Assembly: GCF_000684975.1 (NCBI RefSeq)
Contig: NZ_BAXZ01000018.1
Location: forward strand, 62,001-126,000
From: Paraburkholderia acidipaludis NBRC 101816
Lineage (GTDB): Bacteria > Pseudomonadota > Gammaproteobacteria > Burkholderiales > Burkholderiaceae
Direction: 5' to 3'
DNA: 64,000 nucleotides
Each line of letters starts with the position of its first letter. Position 1 is the first letter of the stretch. The notes under the pieces are model-generated. The model saw only the letters and a list, made by a program, of their open reading frames with translations, was not told the DNA's origin and did no database searches. This document shows positions 23,565 to 31,960 of this stretch, one piece after another. The translations under genes and the position numbers were made by a program.

Positions 23565-25739
23565 ATGACACAGCATCAGACGCGGTTCCGCAGAAAGCCG
23601 CTGGCACAACTTATTCTGGCCTCGCTCTGTACCACGGGCGCACCGCTTGCCTTCGCGCAGTCGAGCGGCGATCTCGGCTCCGTGCAAAGCACCGCTTCGT
23701 CGGGATCGGCGATAAGCGACACGGGCAACCCGAACAATCCGCAATCGGCTCCCGCCCAGGCGCCGACCCAGGGCTCGCTCACGGCTTCCGAGCCGAAGTC
23801 GATCATCAACAAGAACTACATCGAGAACAGCACGCCGCCCACGGCCAACTACAGCGACATCATCCAGATCGCGCCGAGCGTGTCGGGCATCACGCCGAAC
23901 GGCCCCGGCCTCATGGAAACGCAAAGCCTGACGATCCGCGGCTTCCAGGATGGTCAGTACAACGTGACGTTCGACGGCATTCCGTTCGGCGACACCAACG
24001 ACTTCACGCACCACTCCACGTCGTTCTTCAACTCGCAGAACATCGGCAGCATCGCCGTGGATCGCGGTCCGGGCGACGCTTCGCAGATCGGCTTCGCAAC
24101 GTTCGGCGGCACGGTGGCCATCGACTCGATCGAGCCCTCGCAAACGCCGGCCTTCACCGTGCTCGGCTCCTACGGCAGCTGGAACACGTGGCTCGCGGGC
24201 GGTCAGATCAACACGGGCGACCTGCAGCAGTGGGGCGACGCGCGCGCGGTGGTGGGCTATGACCACTCGGACAGCGACGGCTATCTGACCGATGTCGGGC
24301 AGCGGCGCGACAACTTCTACTTCAAGCTCGACAAGCCGATCGGCAACGACACGCTGCTGACGTTCTACGCCGACTACAACCGCATCTACCAGAACACCTC
24401 GCTCGGCGCGACGGCCGCGCAGATCGCCCAATACGGCCCGAACTTCGGCCTGAACGGCAATCCGGCGAGCCAGGCGTTCTACGGCTACAACTTCGACCGC
24501 ATCAACACCGACTTCGAATACATCGGCCTGCAAACGGTGCTGGGAAGCTGGAAGCTCGACAACAAGGTCTACACCTACGGCTATTACCACGACGGCTTCA
24601 ACGGCCTCGACCCCAACGGCGAGACGCCGAACGGCACCACGTTCGGTACGGACAACGTGCCGGGCACGCAGATGGCCAACAACTATCGCGCATGGGGCGA
24701 CGTCCTGAACGCGCAACGGGATCTGGGTCCGGGCAAGCTGACGCTGGGCGGGTGGCTCGCGTACCAGACGAACTACCGCGACAACATGAACGTGGACGAC
24801 ACGCTGAACTTCGCGCTGGAGCAGCTGAACTTCACGATGCACGACACGATGCTCACGTTCCAGCCGTACATCCAGTACGCGTGGAAGCTGCCGTACGGGC
24901 TCACGCTCACGCCGGGTGTCAAGTACGTCTCGTTCGAGCGCAGTATCGATTCGCCGCAAAACCAGAGCACGGGCGACCCCGTCGACTTCAGCCACACGTG
25001 GAGCAAGGTTCTGCCCTCGGTCACGCTGCATGAGGACTTCAACAAGAACTGGAGCGCTTACGTGCAGTACGCCCAGGGCTTCCTCGCGCCGAACCTGAAC
25101 GTCTTCTACGTGCCGAATCCCTCGCTGTCCGGCCAGCCGGCTCCCGAGCAGACCGACAACTACCAGATCGGCACGACGTACAAGACGGACCGCCTGACGG
25201 TTGCGGCCGACGTCTACTACATCAACTTCCGCAACGCCGTGACGAGCACCACGGTGGGCGGCGAGACGTACTTCTCGAACGCGGGCGGCGCCGTCTACAA
25301 GGGCGTCGAAACCGAGGCGACGTATTACGTCGGCTACGGCGTGAGCCTCTACGGCAACCTCACGTTCAACTCCGCCAAGCAGAAGAGCACCGGCGCCTGG
25401 ATGCCGAATGCGCCGCAGCAGACCGCCGCGTTCGGCGCGATCTACGACCGCGGTCCGCTGCACGCCTCGCTGATCTCGAAGTTCATCGGCCACCAGTACG
25501 GCGATACGGGCGACACGCAGCCGATCGGCGGCTTCCTCGTCACGAACCTGGCCGGCGCGTACACGATCAAGTCGCCGACCACGTGGATGCGCAACACGCG
25601 CATCGGCCTCGAGATCGACAACCTCTTCAACCGGACGAGCATAGACGGCCTCGCGGGCTACACCGCCGCGGACAACACGCCGCTCTACTGGACGATCCCC
25701 GGCCGCTCGGTCATCGCGACCGTCTCGACCGACTTTTAA
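23565..25739 (+). CDS. TonB-dependent outer-membrane receptor
   Basis: 724 residues. Signal peptide (about 1-31, ending AFAQ), then a linker rich in Ser/Pro/Gln, a plug domain (about 75-210: YSDIIQIAPSVSGITPNGPG, LTIRGFQDGQYNVTFDGIPF, VDRGPGDASQIGFATFGGTV) and a 22-strand barrel ending in TVSTDF. A classical TonB box is not obvious. Aromatic and Asn-rich extracellular loops are evident, and there is no FecA-type signalling extension. It is the first of seven genes on the strand, 22 bp before exbB, so its transport is probably energised by the dedicated TonB system. The phosphodiesterase in the same operon suggests a phosphoester or a product of its hydrolysis as ligand; no metal-siderophore genes are nearby. 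Confidence 0.9.
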   Translation: MTQHQTRFRRKPLAQLILASLCTTGAPLAFAQSSGDLGSVQSTASSGSAISDTGNPNNPQSAPAQAPTQGSLTASEPKSIINKNYIENSTPPTANYSDIIQIAPSVSGITPNGPGLMETQSLTIRGFQDGQYNVTFDGIPFGDTNDFTHHSTSFFNSQNIGSIAVDRGPGDASQIGFATFGGTVAIDSIEPSQTPAFTVLGSYGSWNTWLAGGQINTGDLQQWGDARAVVGYDHSDSDGYLTDVGQRRDNFYFKLDKPIGNDTLLTFYADYNRIYQNTSLGATAAQIAQYGPNFGLNGNPASQAFYGYNFDRINTDFEYIGLQTVLGSWKLDNKVYTYGYYHDGFNGLDPNGETPNGTTFGTDNVPGTQMANNYRAWGDVLNAQRDLGPGKLTLGGWLAYQTNYRDNMNVDDTLNFALEQLNFTMHDTMLTFQPYIQYAWKLPYGLTLTPGVKYVSFERSIDSPQNQSTGDPVDFSHTWSKVLPSVTLHEDFNKNWSAYVQYAQGFLAPNLNVFYVPNPSLSGQPAPEQTDNYQIGTTYKTDRLTVAADVYYINFRNAVTSTTVGGETYFSNAGGAVYKGVETEATYYVGYGVSLYGNLTFNSAKQKSTGAWMPNAPQQTAAFGAIYDRGPLHASLISKFIGHQYGDTGDTQPIGGFLVTNLAGAYTIKSPTTWMRNTRIGLEIDNLFNRTSIDGLAGYTAADNTPLYWTIPGRSVIATVSTDF

Positions 25740-25761
25740 CCTCTGACTGGAGTTTCATGCC

Positions 25762-26451
25762 ATGACTGCCGACACCCTGATGCATCTCGCGAGCGATTCG
25801 GGCGGCGTACTGTACGTCATCGCGGCCATGCTGTTCGTCGCGCTGACCGTCATCGTCGAGCGCACCTGGTTCCTGCACCGCATCGCCGCGAGCGGCACTG
25901 CGGCGCTCGACCAGCTCGACCGCCTCGACCGCGTCGATGCCGCGGCGCTCTCGACGCTCGCGGCCCGGCATCGCGATCTGCCGGTCGGCCGGATCATGTC
26001 GCTTGCCGCGCGCATGGCGGGCGAGCGCAGCCGCGAAAAGCTCTCGGCTTCGCTCGAGGAAACCATCATGCGCGAGGCGCCGCGCATCGACCGCTTCCTG
26101 TGGGTGCTCGACACGGTCGTGACGCTCGCCCCGCTGCTTGGCCTCTTCGGCACGATCGTTGGCATGTTCCACGCCTTCCAGGTGCTCTCGAACCCCGGCA
26201 ATGCGCCCACCCAGGTGACGGGCGGCGTGGCCGAGGCACTCGTTGCGACCGCATCGGGTTTGTTCGTCGCGATGATCGGCCTGCTGTTCTTCAACGGCCT
26301 GCACAACCGCGTGCGCATCGTCGTGCACCAGCTCGAAACGGTGAAGGTGTCGCTCGTCAACCGCATGTCGGGCATCGCGCACGAGCCGCTGGCCGAAGTG
26401 CAGGAGAGCCGGCGCGACGTGGCGGCGGGACTGGCCTCGCAGGGAGCATGA
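25762..26451 (+). CDS. exbB: ExbB-type proton-channel protein (MotA/TolQ/ExbB family)
   Basis: 229 residues. Hydrophobic helix at about 15-35 (GGVLYVIAAMLFVALTVIVE), a cytoplasmic loop, and two further helices containing LAPLLGLFGTIVGMFHAF and TASGLFVAMIGLLFF, the two most conserved ExbB/TolQ segments with the Thr expected to line the proton path. It forms the inner-membrane motor with ExbD that drives TonB. Position directly after the receptor and before exbD/tonB assigns it to ExbB and not TolQ. Confidence 0.9.
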   Translation: MTADTLMHLASDSGGVLYVIAAMLFVALTVIVERTWFLHRIAASGTAALDQLDRLDRVDAAALSTLAARHRDLPVGRIMSLAARMAGERSREKLSASLEETIMREAPRIDRFLWVLDTVVTLAPLLGLFGTIVGMFHAFQVLSNPGNAPTQVTGGVAEALVATASGLFVAMIGLLFFNGLHNRVRIVVHQLETVKVSLVNRMSGIAHEPLAEVQESRRDVAAGLASQGA

Positions 26452-26453
26452 CC

Positions 26454-26852
26454 ATGAAGTACTTCGAAGCGCGCAAGGCCCGCATCGAGATCATCCCGAT
26501 GATCGACATCATGTTCTTCCTGCTGGTGTTCTTCATCATGATCACGCTGCACATGATTCCGAACGCAGGCCTCGCCACGCGGCTGCCGTCCAGCTCCACC
26601 GCGCAGCCGCTGCCGCCGCCGAAGATCACGGTCACGCTCACCGACGACGGCACGCTCTCGGTCGACTCGCGCACGCTCACGCCGGCCCAGCTCACGGCGC
26701 TGCTCGCGCGCGAGGCCGACCCGGCGCATACGGTCGTGACGATCGCCGGCGCAAGCGGCGCGCGCCTGCAGTACCTCGTGGCCGCGATGGATGCGTGCCG
26801 CGCGGCCGGCGTGACCCAGGTCGCCCTCGCGGCCCAGCCGGCGGCGAAGTGA
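26454..26852 (+). CDS. exbD: ExbD-type energy-transducing protein
   Basis: 132 residues. Short cytoplasmic N-terminus, one helix with IIPMIDIMFFLLVFFIM whose Asp is the conserved protonatable residue of ExbD/TolR, then a periplasmic domain (TLSVDSRTLTPAQLTALLAR; GVTQVALAA at the end). The ATG at 26454 sits seven bases after AGGGAG; an alternative ATG at 26448 overlaps the exbB stop and adds two residues. Followed after one base by tonB. Confidence 0.9.
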   Translation: MKYFEARKARIEIIPMIDIMFFLLVFFIMITLHMIPNAGLATRLPSSSTAQPLPPPKITVTLTDDGTLSVDSRTLTPAQLTALLAREADPAHTVVTIAGASGARLQYLVAAMDACRAAGVTQVALAAQPAAK

Positions 26853-26853
26853 C

Positions 26854-27582
26854 ATGGCCACCCTCTCCACCGCATCCGTCATGTCCGAAGAGCGGCGCCT
26901 GTATACGGCGGCGGGCGTCGCGCTCGTCGTGGAGCTGGCGTTGCTCGGGCTCGGCTGGGCGATGCTCGGGCACAAGAGCGCCACGCCGCCGCCCGAGCGG
27001 CCGCCCACCCTGCTTTCGTTGACGAGCGCGCCGGCACCGCATCCCGCGGCGCCGACGCCAGCACCGCCGACGCCCAAGCCGCCCCCGCCGGTGCCGCAGC
27101 CGCATCGGACCGAGCCGGTTCATCGCGCCGCGCATGCGGCGCCGCCCCGGCCCGTCACCGAACCGCCGCGGCCCACGCCGGCGCCGTCCGCGGCTCCGCT
27201 GCCCGCACCCTCCCCGGCAACGGCACCGACCGACGCGGCGCCGCCGCCCGCGCCCGCCCCGGCGCCTGCACCCACGCCCGCGCCGGCCGGACCGAGCCCG
27301 GATTTCGCCAGCAAGGTGCGCGCGGCGATCCAGGCCGCGCTGCACTACCCGGAGTCGGCTCGCATGGCCGGTATTTCGGGGCGCACGCGCGTCGCGTTCC
27401 AGTATCGCGACGGGGCCGTTTCGGGCGAGACCGTGGTCGTGTCCAGCGGCGTCGCGCTGCTCGACCGCGCGGCGCTCGCCGCCGTGCGCGATGCGGACTA
27501 TCCCAGGCCGGAACCTGCGTTTGCAGGCAAAACCCTTACCGAACAACTATGGGTCAACTTCAATCTAGACGATCACGAATGA
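26854..27582 (+). CDS. tonB: TonB-family energy transducer
   Basis: 242 residues. Single N-terminal membrane anchor (about 18-40), a long Pro/Ala-rich linker (about 45-148, many PAP and PPP runs, able to span the periplasm) and a C-terminal TonB domain (about 150-240: VRAAIQAALHYPESARMAGISG, RTRVAFQYRDGAVS, LDRAALAAVRDADYP). The linker is longer and more Ala/Pro-biased than in many TonBs. It overlaps the phosphodiesterase start by ATGA. Presence in the same operon as one receptor implies a dedicated transducer. Confidence 0.9.
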   Translation: MATLSTASVMSEERRLYTAAGVALVVELALLGLGWAMLGHKSATPPPERPPTLLSLTSAPAPHPAAPTPAPPTPKPPPPVPQPHRTEPVHRAAHAAPPRPVTEPPRPTPAPSAAPLPAPSPATAPTDAAPPPAPAPAPAPTPAPAGPSPDFASKVRAAIQAALHYPESARMAGISGRTRVAFQYRDGAVSGETVVVSSGVALLDRAALAAVRDADYPRPEPAFAGKTLTEQLWVNFNLDDHE

Positions 27583-29129
27583 AACTGATTCTGCCCGCAC
27601 TTTCCGCTTGCTTCGCTTTCCTTATTAATGGCGCGGCGACTGCCGCCACGCTGCCTGCCGACGCGCCTGTGCACCACGTCCTGCTGGTGAGCGTCGACGG
27701 GCTCCACGCGGACGACCTCGCCCGCTACGTTTCGGCTCACCCCAATAGCACGCTCGCGCAGCTCGCGGCGCAGGGCATCGACTACACGAACGCCCAGGCA
27801 GTCGTGCCGGCCGACTCGTTTCCCGGCCTGCTCGCGCTCGTGACGGGCGGCACGCCCGCGGCAACCGGCGTGTATTACGACGACTCGTACGACCGCGCCC
27901 TCGCCCCCCCCGGCAGCGACTGCAGCCGCACGGGCACGCGCGTGCGCTACGACGAATCGCTCGACAAAGACGACGGCCACGGCCACGACGAAATCGACGC
28001 CGCGAAGCTGCCGCTCGACCCGCGGCATGGCTGCACGCCCGTCTACCCGCATGCCTACCTGCGCGTGAACACCGTATTCGAGGCCGTGCGCGACGCGGGC
28101 GGCTACACCGCATGGATCGACAAGCACCCGACCTACGAACTCGTCGAAGGGCCGTCGGGCCATGGTGTCGATGACCTGTTCCTGCCGGAGATCGGTGCCA
28201 ATTACGAAGGGCTCACCGACGCGAAGGCGCGCGAAATCACCGGCTCGCTCGCGAAAACCGAGGCCTACGACGACATGAAGGCCCGCGCGCTCGTCAACGA
28301 GATCGACGGCCTGACCCACGACGGGCGCGCGCAGGCGGCCGTGCCGAACGTGTTCGGCCTGAACCTTCAGGCCGTCAACGTGGCACAGAAGATCTACGGC
28401 TACCGCGACGCGGACGGCGCGCCCACGCCCGGTCTCGAAGGCGCGATCGCGCATGTCGACACCCTGCTGCGCGCGTTCGTGGCCGAGCTCGACCGCCGCC
28501 ACCTGCGCGAGGACACGCTCGTGATCGTCACGGCCAAGCACGGCAACGGCCCGATCGACCGCGCCCGGCTCGACAAGATCGACGAGGCCCAGCTCGCAAA
28601 AGTGATCGACGCGGCCGCGCCGGGCGCCCTCGCGCAACTGACCACCGACCACGGCGCGCTCGTATGGCTGCGCGACCCCGCCGCGGCCCCGGCCGTCACG
28701 GCCGCGCTGCGCGCCCACGCCCAGGCGCTGGGCATCGCGGACGTGATCAGCGGCGAGAGGCTGGCGCTGCGCTTCCCGGCCCCGGCCGCCGACAGCCGCA
28801 CGCCCGACATCGTCGTCGTATCGCGCAACGGTGTCATATTCACGCCACCGCACGATGGTAAGCTCGCCGAGCACGGCGGGTTCCACGGCGACGACACGCG
28901 CGTCGCGCTGCTCGTGTCGAGCCCGCGGCTCGCCGCGACGGGCACGAGCGTCACGTGGCCCGTCTCGACGACCCAGGTCGCGCCGACGATACTCTCGGCG
29001 CTCGGCCTGCCTCCGAACGCGCTGCAAGCCGTCGCGCTGGAGGGCACGTCGGTCCTGCCGGGCACGGCCTGGGCCACGACGGGTCCGCTCGCGCATGACG
29101 AAACGCTAACGCCGGCCTCCGGCCACTAA
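27579..29129 (+). CDS. Secreted type I phosphodiesterase / alkaline-phosphatase-superfamily hydrolase
   Basis: 516 residues with a signal peptide (about 1-23, cleavage after ATAA). Alkaline-phosphatase superfamily, nucleotide pyrophosphatase/phosphodiesterase branch. Metal ligand Asp40 in LLVSVDGLH, putative nucleophile Ser80 in PADSFPGLLALVTGG, Asp181/His183 in DKHP, TAKHGNGPID (about 318-327) and a late GGFHGDD are visible. NPP enzymes more often have Thr as nucleophile and DHG for the last Asp-His pair, so the Ser80 and AKHG form is a distinct subgroup. It would free phosphate or a nucleoside/alcohol from a phosphoester in the periplasm or at the surface. Its start overlaps tonB by four bases, so coupling to the uptake system is strong. 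Confidence 0.85.
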   Translation: MKLILPALSACFAFLINGAATAATLPADAPVHHVLLVSVDGLHADDLARYVSAHPNSTLAQLAAQGIDYTNAQAVVPADSFPGLLALVTGGTPAATGVYYDDSYDRALAPPGSDCSRTGTRVRYDESLDKDDGHGHDEIDAAKLPLDPRHGCTPVYPHAYLRVNTVFEAVRDAGGYTAWIDKHPTYELVEGPSGHGVDDLFLPEIGANYEGLTDAKAREITGSLAKTEAYDDMKARALVNEIDGLTHDGRAQAAVPNVFGLNLQAVNVAQKIYGYRDADGAPTPGLEGAIAHVDTLLRAFVAELDRRHLREDTLVIVTAKHGNGPIDRARLDKIDEAQLAKVIDAAAPGALAQLTTDHGALVWLRDPAAAPAVTAALRAHAQALGIADVISGERLALRFPAPAADSRTPDIVVVSRNGVIFTPPHDGKLAEHGGFHGDDTRVALLVSSPRLAATGTSVTWPVSTTQVAPTILSALGLPPNALQAVALEGTSVLPGTAWATTGPLAHDETLTPASGH

Positions 29130-29147
29130 GCTGCCACTGAACTGCCG

Positions 29148-29864
29148 ATGAACATTGCGCCCGCAAGCCGTCCCACCGTGCTGGTCGTCGAAGACGATCC
29201 CGGTGCGGGGCTGGAAGTCACCGCCGCTCTCGAAGACTACGGCTTCGAGGTGGAATGCGTGCCGACCGGCTTCCAGGGGCTGCTGCGGGCGACCAACGGC
29301 AGATTCGACGCCATCGTGCTCGATCGCATGCTGCCCGACCTCGACGGCCTCTCGATCCTCACTACGCTGCGCAACATCGGCAAAGAGACGCCCGTGCTGA
29401 TCCTGAGCGCGCTCGACGCGGTGGACGAACGCGTGCGCGGCTTGCGGGCGGGCGGCGACGACTACGTCGTCAAACCTTTCGACGGGCTGGAGCTGACGGC
29501 GCGCCTGAACGCGCTGCTGCGCCGCCGCCATGCCACGCTGGCAGGCTCCCCCGATGCATCGGTACTGCAGATCGACGATCTCACGCTCGACACCGAAACG
29601 CATGTCGTGCAACGCTCAGGCGAACTTATCGATTTGAAGCCGCGCGAATACAACCTGCTCGAATTCCTGATGCGCCACGCGGGCGAAGTGGTGACGCGCG
29701 CCATGCTGCTCGAGTCGGTCTGGAATTACCACTTCGGCACGCAGACCAACGTGATCGACATGCATATCAGCAACCTGCGCCGCAAGCTCAGCTGCAACGG
29801 GCGGCTTTCGGCCATGATCGTGACGGTGCGCAATGCCGGCTACATCATCCATGCCGCGGGCTGA
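29148..29864 (+). CDS. Two-component response regulator, OmpR/PhoB family
   Basis: 238 residues. Receiver domain 9-122 with acidic pocket (VEDD), phospho-acceptor Asp59 (IVLDRMLPDLDG), Thr/Ser switch region (LILSALDA) and Lys in VVKPFDG. C-terminal winged helix about 140-236 (LKPREYNLLEFLMRHAGEVVTR as start; VIDMHISNLRRKL recognition helix). It starts 18 bp after the phosphodiesterase stop and overlaps the kinase gene. It probably controls the TonB/phosphodiesterase operon in response to its ligand or to phosphate status; this is inferred from position. Confidence 0.92.
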   Translation: MNIAPASRPTVLVVEDDPGAGLEVTAALEDYGFEVECVPTGFQGLLRATNGRFDAIVLDRMLPDLDGLSILTTLRNIGKETPVLILSALDAVDERVRGLRAGGDDYVVKPFDGLELTARLNALLRRRHATLAGSPDASVLQIDDLTLDTETHVVQRSGELIDLKPREYNLLEFLMRHAGEVVTRAMLLESVWNYHFGTQTNVIDMHISNLRRKLSCNGRLSAMIVTVRNAGYIIHAAG

Positions 29865-31221
29865 CGCGCGTCGGCGCGCGCGCCTTTCCGGCGGCGTCGG
29901 CTGGCTGCTGGCCGTGTTCGTCGGCTCGGCCATCGCGCTCTTCGCGCTGCTTTACTGGCTCACAGCCAGCTATCTGCTGCACGAGGTCGACGAGCGGCTG
30001 CGCGGCGAATTCGCCGAATTTCACGCGATCGACCGCGCCCAAGCCATTACGACGATCACGGCGCTGAGCCGCCGCGACATCGCGACCTCGCGGCCCTATG
30101 GCCTGTTCGACGCCAGTGGCATACGCCTTGCCGGCAATATCTCGGCCCTGCCGCCGGAAAAGGACCGCAAGCCGTTCAATTACACGGAAACGATCCGCGA
30201 GGGCGACCGCACGAGAAGCGCGCACTATCGCGGCATCATCATTCCGACCACGAGCGGCCTGCGCATCGTCGTCGGCCATTCGATCGACGAAGTCCGCCGC
30301 TTCGACCGCACCCTGCTGAAAACGCTGTGCGCCGGCGTCGCGCTGACGAGTCTGCTGGCGCTTGCCTGCGGCGCGGCGCTCAACCATATTTCGAACCGCA
30401 GGATTGCGGCGATCAGCGAAACCGCCGGCGAGATCATGGCCGGCAAGCTCAACCGGCGCCTGCCGCTGCGCGGCACGACGGACGACCTCGACCGCCTTGC
30501 CGCCATCGTCAACACGATGCTCGACGAGATCGAGCGGCTCGTCGCGGAGGTTCGCGGCGTATGCGCGGGCATCGCGCACGACCTGCGCACGCCGATGACC
30601 TCGCTGCGCGCGGGGCTGGAGCGCACCCGGCGGCGCGCCGAATCCCCCGAGGCGCTCGCCCACGCCATCGACGTCGCCATCGGCCAGTCCGACGTGGTGC
30701 TCAATCGCTTCACCGCGCTGCTGCGGATCGCGGAAGTCGAGTCGGGCAGCCGCCGCGCCAGCTTCCGCACGGTGGCGCTCGACACCGTGCTGCGCGACGT
30801 GGCCGAACTCTACGAGCCGCTGGCGGAAGATCGCCGGCTCTCGCTCACGCTCGACGCCGGCGTGCCCGTGGAAGTCAACGGCGACTTCGACCTGCTGTTC
30901 GGCGCGATCGAGAACCTCGTCGACAATGCGCTCAAGTTCACCCCGGAGGGCGGCGCGGTCGAGCTGGGCGTGCGGCTCGACGGCGGCCAGCCGCTGCTCG
31001 TGGTGGCCGACACCGGCCCCGGCATCGCGCCGGCCGAGCGCGGCGCCGTGCTGCACACGTACTATCGGGCGCACAAGTTCGAGCATTCGACGCCCGGCCA
31101 CGGTCTCGGCCTCAGTCTGGTCGCCGCGATTGCGCGCGTGCACGACGCCGCCATCGAAATTCTCGACAACGAGCCGGGCTGCCGGATGCAGCTGAGGTTC
31201 CCCAAACCCCTGGCCGGCTGA
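29851..31221 (+). CDS. Two-component sensor histidine kinase
   Basis: 456 residues. Membrane helix at about 16-38, a periplasmic sensor domain of about 115 residues with no recognised fold, second helix at about 156-180, HAMP (181-235), HisKA with His243 in AGIAHDLRTPMTSLR, and HATPase with N box ENLVDNALKFTP, G1 DTGPGIAP and G2 GHGLGLSLV. The start at 29851 overlaps the regulator gene by 14 bases; another ATG at 29833 would add six residues. The sensor sees the periplasm, where the phosphodiesterase acts, so a hydrolysis product or transported solute is a plausible signal. Confidence 0.9.
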   Translation: MPRADARRRARLSGGVGWLLAVFVGSAIALFALLYWLTASYLLHEVDERLRGEFAEFHAIDRAQAITTITALSRRDIATSRPYGLFDASGIRLAGNISALPPEKDRKPFNYTETIREGDRTRSAHYRGIIIPTTSGLRIVVGHSIDEVRRFDRTLLKTLCAGVALTSLLALACGAALNHISNRRIAAISETAGEIMAGKLNRRLPLRGTTDDLDRLAAIVNTMLDEIERLVAEVRGVCAGIAHDLRTPMTSLRAGLERTRRRAESPEALAHAIDVAIGQSDVVLNRFTALLRIAEVESGSRRASFRTVALDTVLRDVAELYEPLAEDRRLSLTLDAGVPVEVNGDFDLLFGAIENLVDNALKFTPEGGAVELGVRLDGGQPLLVVADTGPGIAPAERGAVLHTYYRAHKFEHSTPGHGLGLSLVAAIARVHDAAIEILDNEPGCRMQLRFPKPLAG

Positions 31222-31255
31222 CACGGCTCGCGCTTTTGCTGCCCATGGCCCGCGG

Positions 31256-31573
31256 CTAACGCGGCTGGAACGCGATCAGCGCCATGCCGGCCAGCGTGAG
31301 CCCCATGCCGGCCCAGTCCCACGCGCTGGGCCGGATCGCCTCGACGGCCCAGAGCCAGATCAGCGCCACGCAAACGTAGACGCCGCCATAGGCCGCATAC
31401 GTGCGGCCGGCCGCGCTCGGGTGCAGCGTGAGCAGCCAGGCGAACAACGCGAGCGAGGCCGCGGCGGGCACGAGCCACCACGCGCTCGCGCCTTCGCGCA
31501 GCCAGCGGTACGGCAGATAGCAGCCGACGATCTCGGCCATCGCGGTCAGTACGAACAGCAGGAATGTCGTCAT
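31256..31573 (-). CDS. ynfA: YnfA-family small membrane protein
   Basis: 105 residues, four hydrophobic helices, close to the family length of about 108. Diagnostic stretches: LTAMAEIVGCYLPYRWLREG, GRTYAAYGGVYVCVALIWLW and AWDWAGMGLTLAGMALIAF. It resembles small multidrug transporters in size and topology; physiological substrate is unclear. I start at the ATG at 31573; a TTG at 31591 could add six residues. It is convergent with the sensor kinase. Confidence 0.88.
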   Translation of the reverse strand: MTTFLLFVLTAMAEIVGCYLPYRWLREGASAWWLVPAAASLALFAWLLTLHPSAAGRTYAAYGGVYVCVALIWLWAVEAIRPSAWDWAGMGLTLAGMALIAFQPR

Positions 31574-31960
31574 CGTGAAGCCATGTTGCAAGCGGGGCGC
31601 CCATGGTAACGCGACACACCTGCGCAGGCACGAAGCCGCTAACGGCGAGAGCCAACCGGCACCGCCCGAAAAATCCGCTATCGCGTTTCAGATTTTTGAA
31701 CGAATATTCCGATAGTTTCAATTCGCGCTAAAGACGGATTAAATAAATCGGCTCACCGCTTCTCCTGCCGAAATAATTCCGCGCAAATAGCGCTGCCGAA
31801 TTCCCAGCGCGCATTTTCAATGCTCTCTTGCCCTCGAAAATGCGTCCAGCAGCAAATAAATTGCGCACACACAATTAAGCCTCCTGAAAATTCGTCAATA
31901 ATGATTTCCGCATCGGCAGTTTCCAATAAACCGATTTTCCAGAGCCGGAGGAAATCAAAC
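31574..31960. other. AT-richer intergenic region, promoters of ynfA and the asparaginase gene
   Basis: About 390 bp without a gene, clearly less GC-rich than its surroundings from about 31680 to 31950. It must contain the divergent promoters for ynfA (leftward) and the asparaginase gene (rightward). Several AATAAT/AAATAAA stretches occur, but I cannot pick a promoter with confidence. Confidence 0.5.
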
